Shown: positions 64,000 through 64,000 of the stretch, in pieces
How positions within the stretch are numbered: position 1 is the first letter of the stretch
Layout: each line of letters begins with the position of its first letter
Assembly: GCF_036227405.1 (NCBI RefSeq)
Contig: NZ_CP109473.1
Coordinates: 2,232,001-2,296,000 of the forward strand
DNA from: Streptomyces sp. NBC_01460
Lineage (GTDB): Bacteria > Actinomycetota > Actinomycetes > Streptomycetales > Streptomycetaceae
Direction of reading: 5' to 3'
Length of the DNA: 64,000 bases
Notes under the pieces: generated by a model
Seen by the model: only the letters and a program-made list of their open reading frames with translations
Database searches by the model: none
Told to the model about the DNA's origin: nothing
Translations under genes and position numbers: made by a program

Positions 64000-64000
64000 G

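Noticed and set aside
1..64000. tRNA or rRNA genes, CRISPR arrays, insertion sequences
   Set aside because: I looked for cloverleaf-type ends, spaced direct repeats and transposase-like proteins and saw none; dedicated tools could still find a weak one.

Overview
This is a high-GC, gene-dense stretch of a Streptomyces-type (Actinobacteria, monoderm) chromosome. The evidence is the strong GC bias at third codon positions, frequent GTG starts, short TANNNT promoters placed 6-8 nt upstream of start codons, and the gene content. The order qcrCAB/cta genes - nadA - cob genes - pepA - lpd/sucB - aceE - lipBA - glnA is, from memory, the order around SCO2134-SCO2198 of Streptomyces coelicolor. I see no rRNA, tRNA, insertion sequence or CRISPR array. 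Most of the window is conserved core; a GT2 glycosyltransferase (47.9-49.5 kb) and a carnitine-acyltransferase/methyltransferase pair at the right edge look more accessory.

Layout. 0-5.8 kb: a truncated lipoprotein gene, two tandem secreted NlpC/P60 cell-wall hydrolases (one with a probable cyclic-di-AMP riboswitch leader), a NYN-domain protein, a zinc-ribbon protein, then a rhomboid protease translationally coupled to a stand-alone RAM-domain protein. 5.9-8.7 kb: a cysteine-desulfurase-like class V PLP enzyme behind a SAM-IV riboswitch, and trpD. 8.8-18.1 kb: the aerobic respiratory supercomplex genes in two minus-strand operons, ctaE-qcrC-qcrA-qcrB and ctaC-ctaD-ctaF, separated by an atypical receiver-domain protein and an L,D-transpeptidase. 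18.4-24.6 kb: a NifS-TusA fusion, adoK, small and unknown proteins, erpA and nadA; several act in sulfur and Fe-S or NAD metabolism. 24.6-30 kb: an RND-type transporter downstream of a NarL-type two-component system.

30-34.3 kb: PspAA/PspA envelope-stress proteins, a DUF3043 membrane protein, a methyltransferase probably starting at CTG, and an HtrA-like lipoprotein protease. 34.3-38.5 kb: cobalamin nucleotide-loop assembly (MBL-CobU fusion, CobT, CobS) with an antisense membrane-protein gene between cobT and cobS. 38.6-47.5 kb: pepA, lpd, the multi-lipoyl E2 gene sucB, an FCD-type GntR regulator and the homodimeric pyruvate dehydrogenase aceE, so E1, E2 and E3 functions cluster with a regulator. 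47.9-55.9 kb: glycosyltransferase, WYL regulator, DUF4240 protein, GNAT acetyltransferase, SDR epimerase, FAD oxidoreductase and an NsdA-like regulator. 56.2-61.6 kb: lipB-lipA (lipoate for the E2 proteins), small and membrane proteins, an RDD protein and glnA with a well-spaced GlnR box. 61.6-64 kb: a carnitine O-acyltransferase-family protein and a methyltransferase cut by the window end.

Genes connect by function: lipBA supplies lipoate to the lipoyl domains of sucB; erpA and the two desulfurase-like proteins could feed LipA, NadA and the Rieske protein with sulfur or Fe-S clusters; the riboswitches (c-di-AMP, SAM-IV) and the GlnR box tie cell-wall, sulfur and nitrogen metabolism to their signals. 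These links are inferences from family knowledge.
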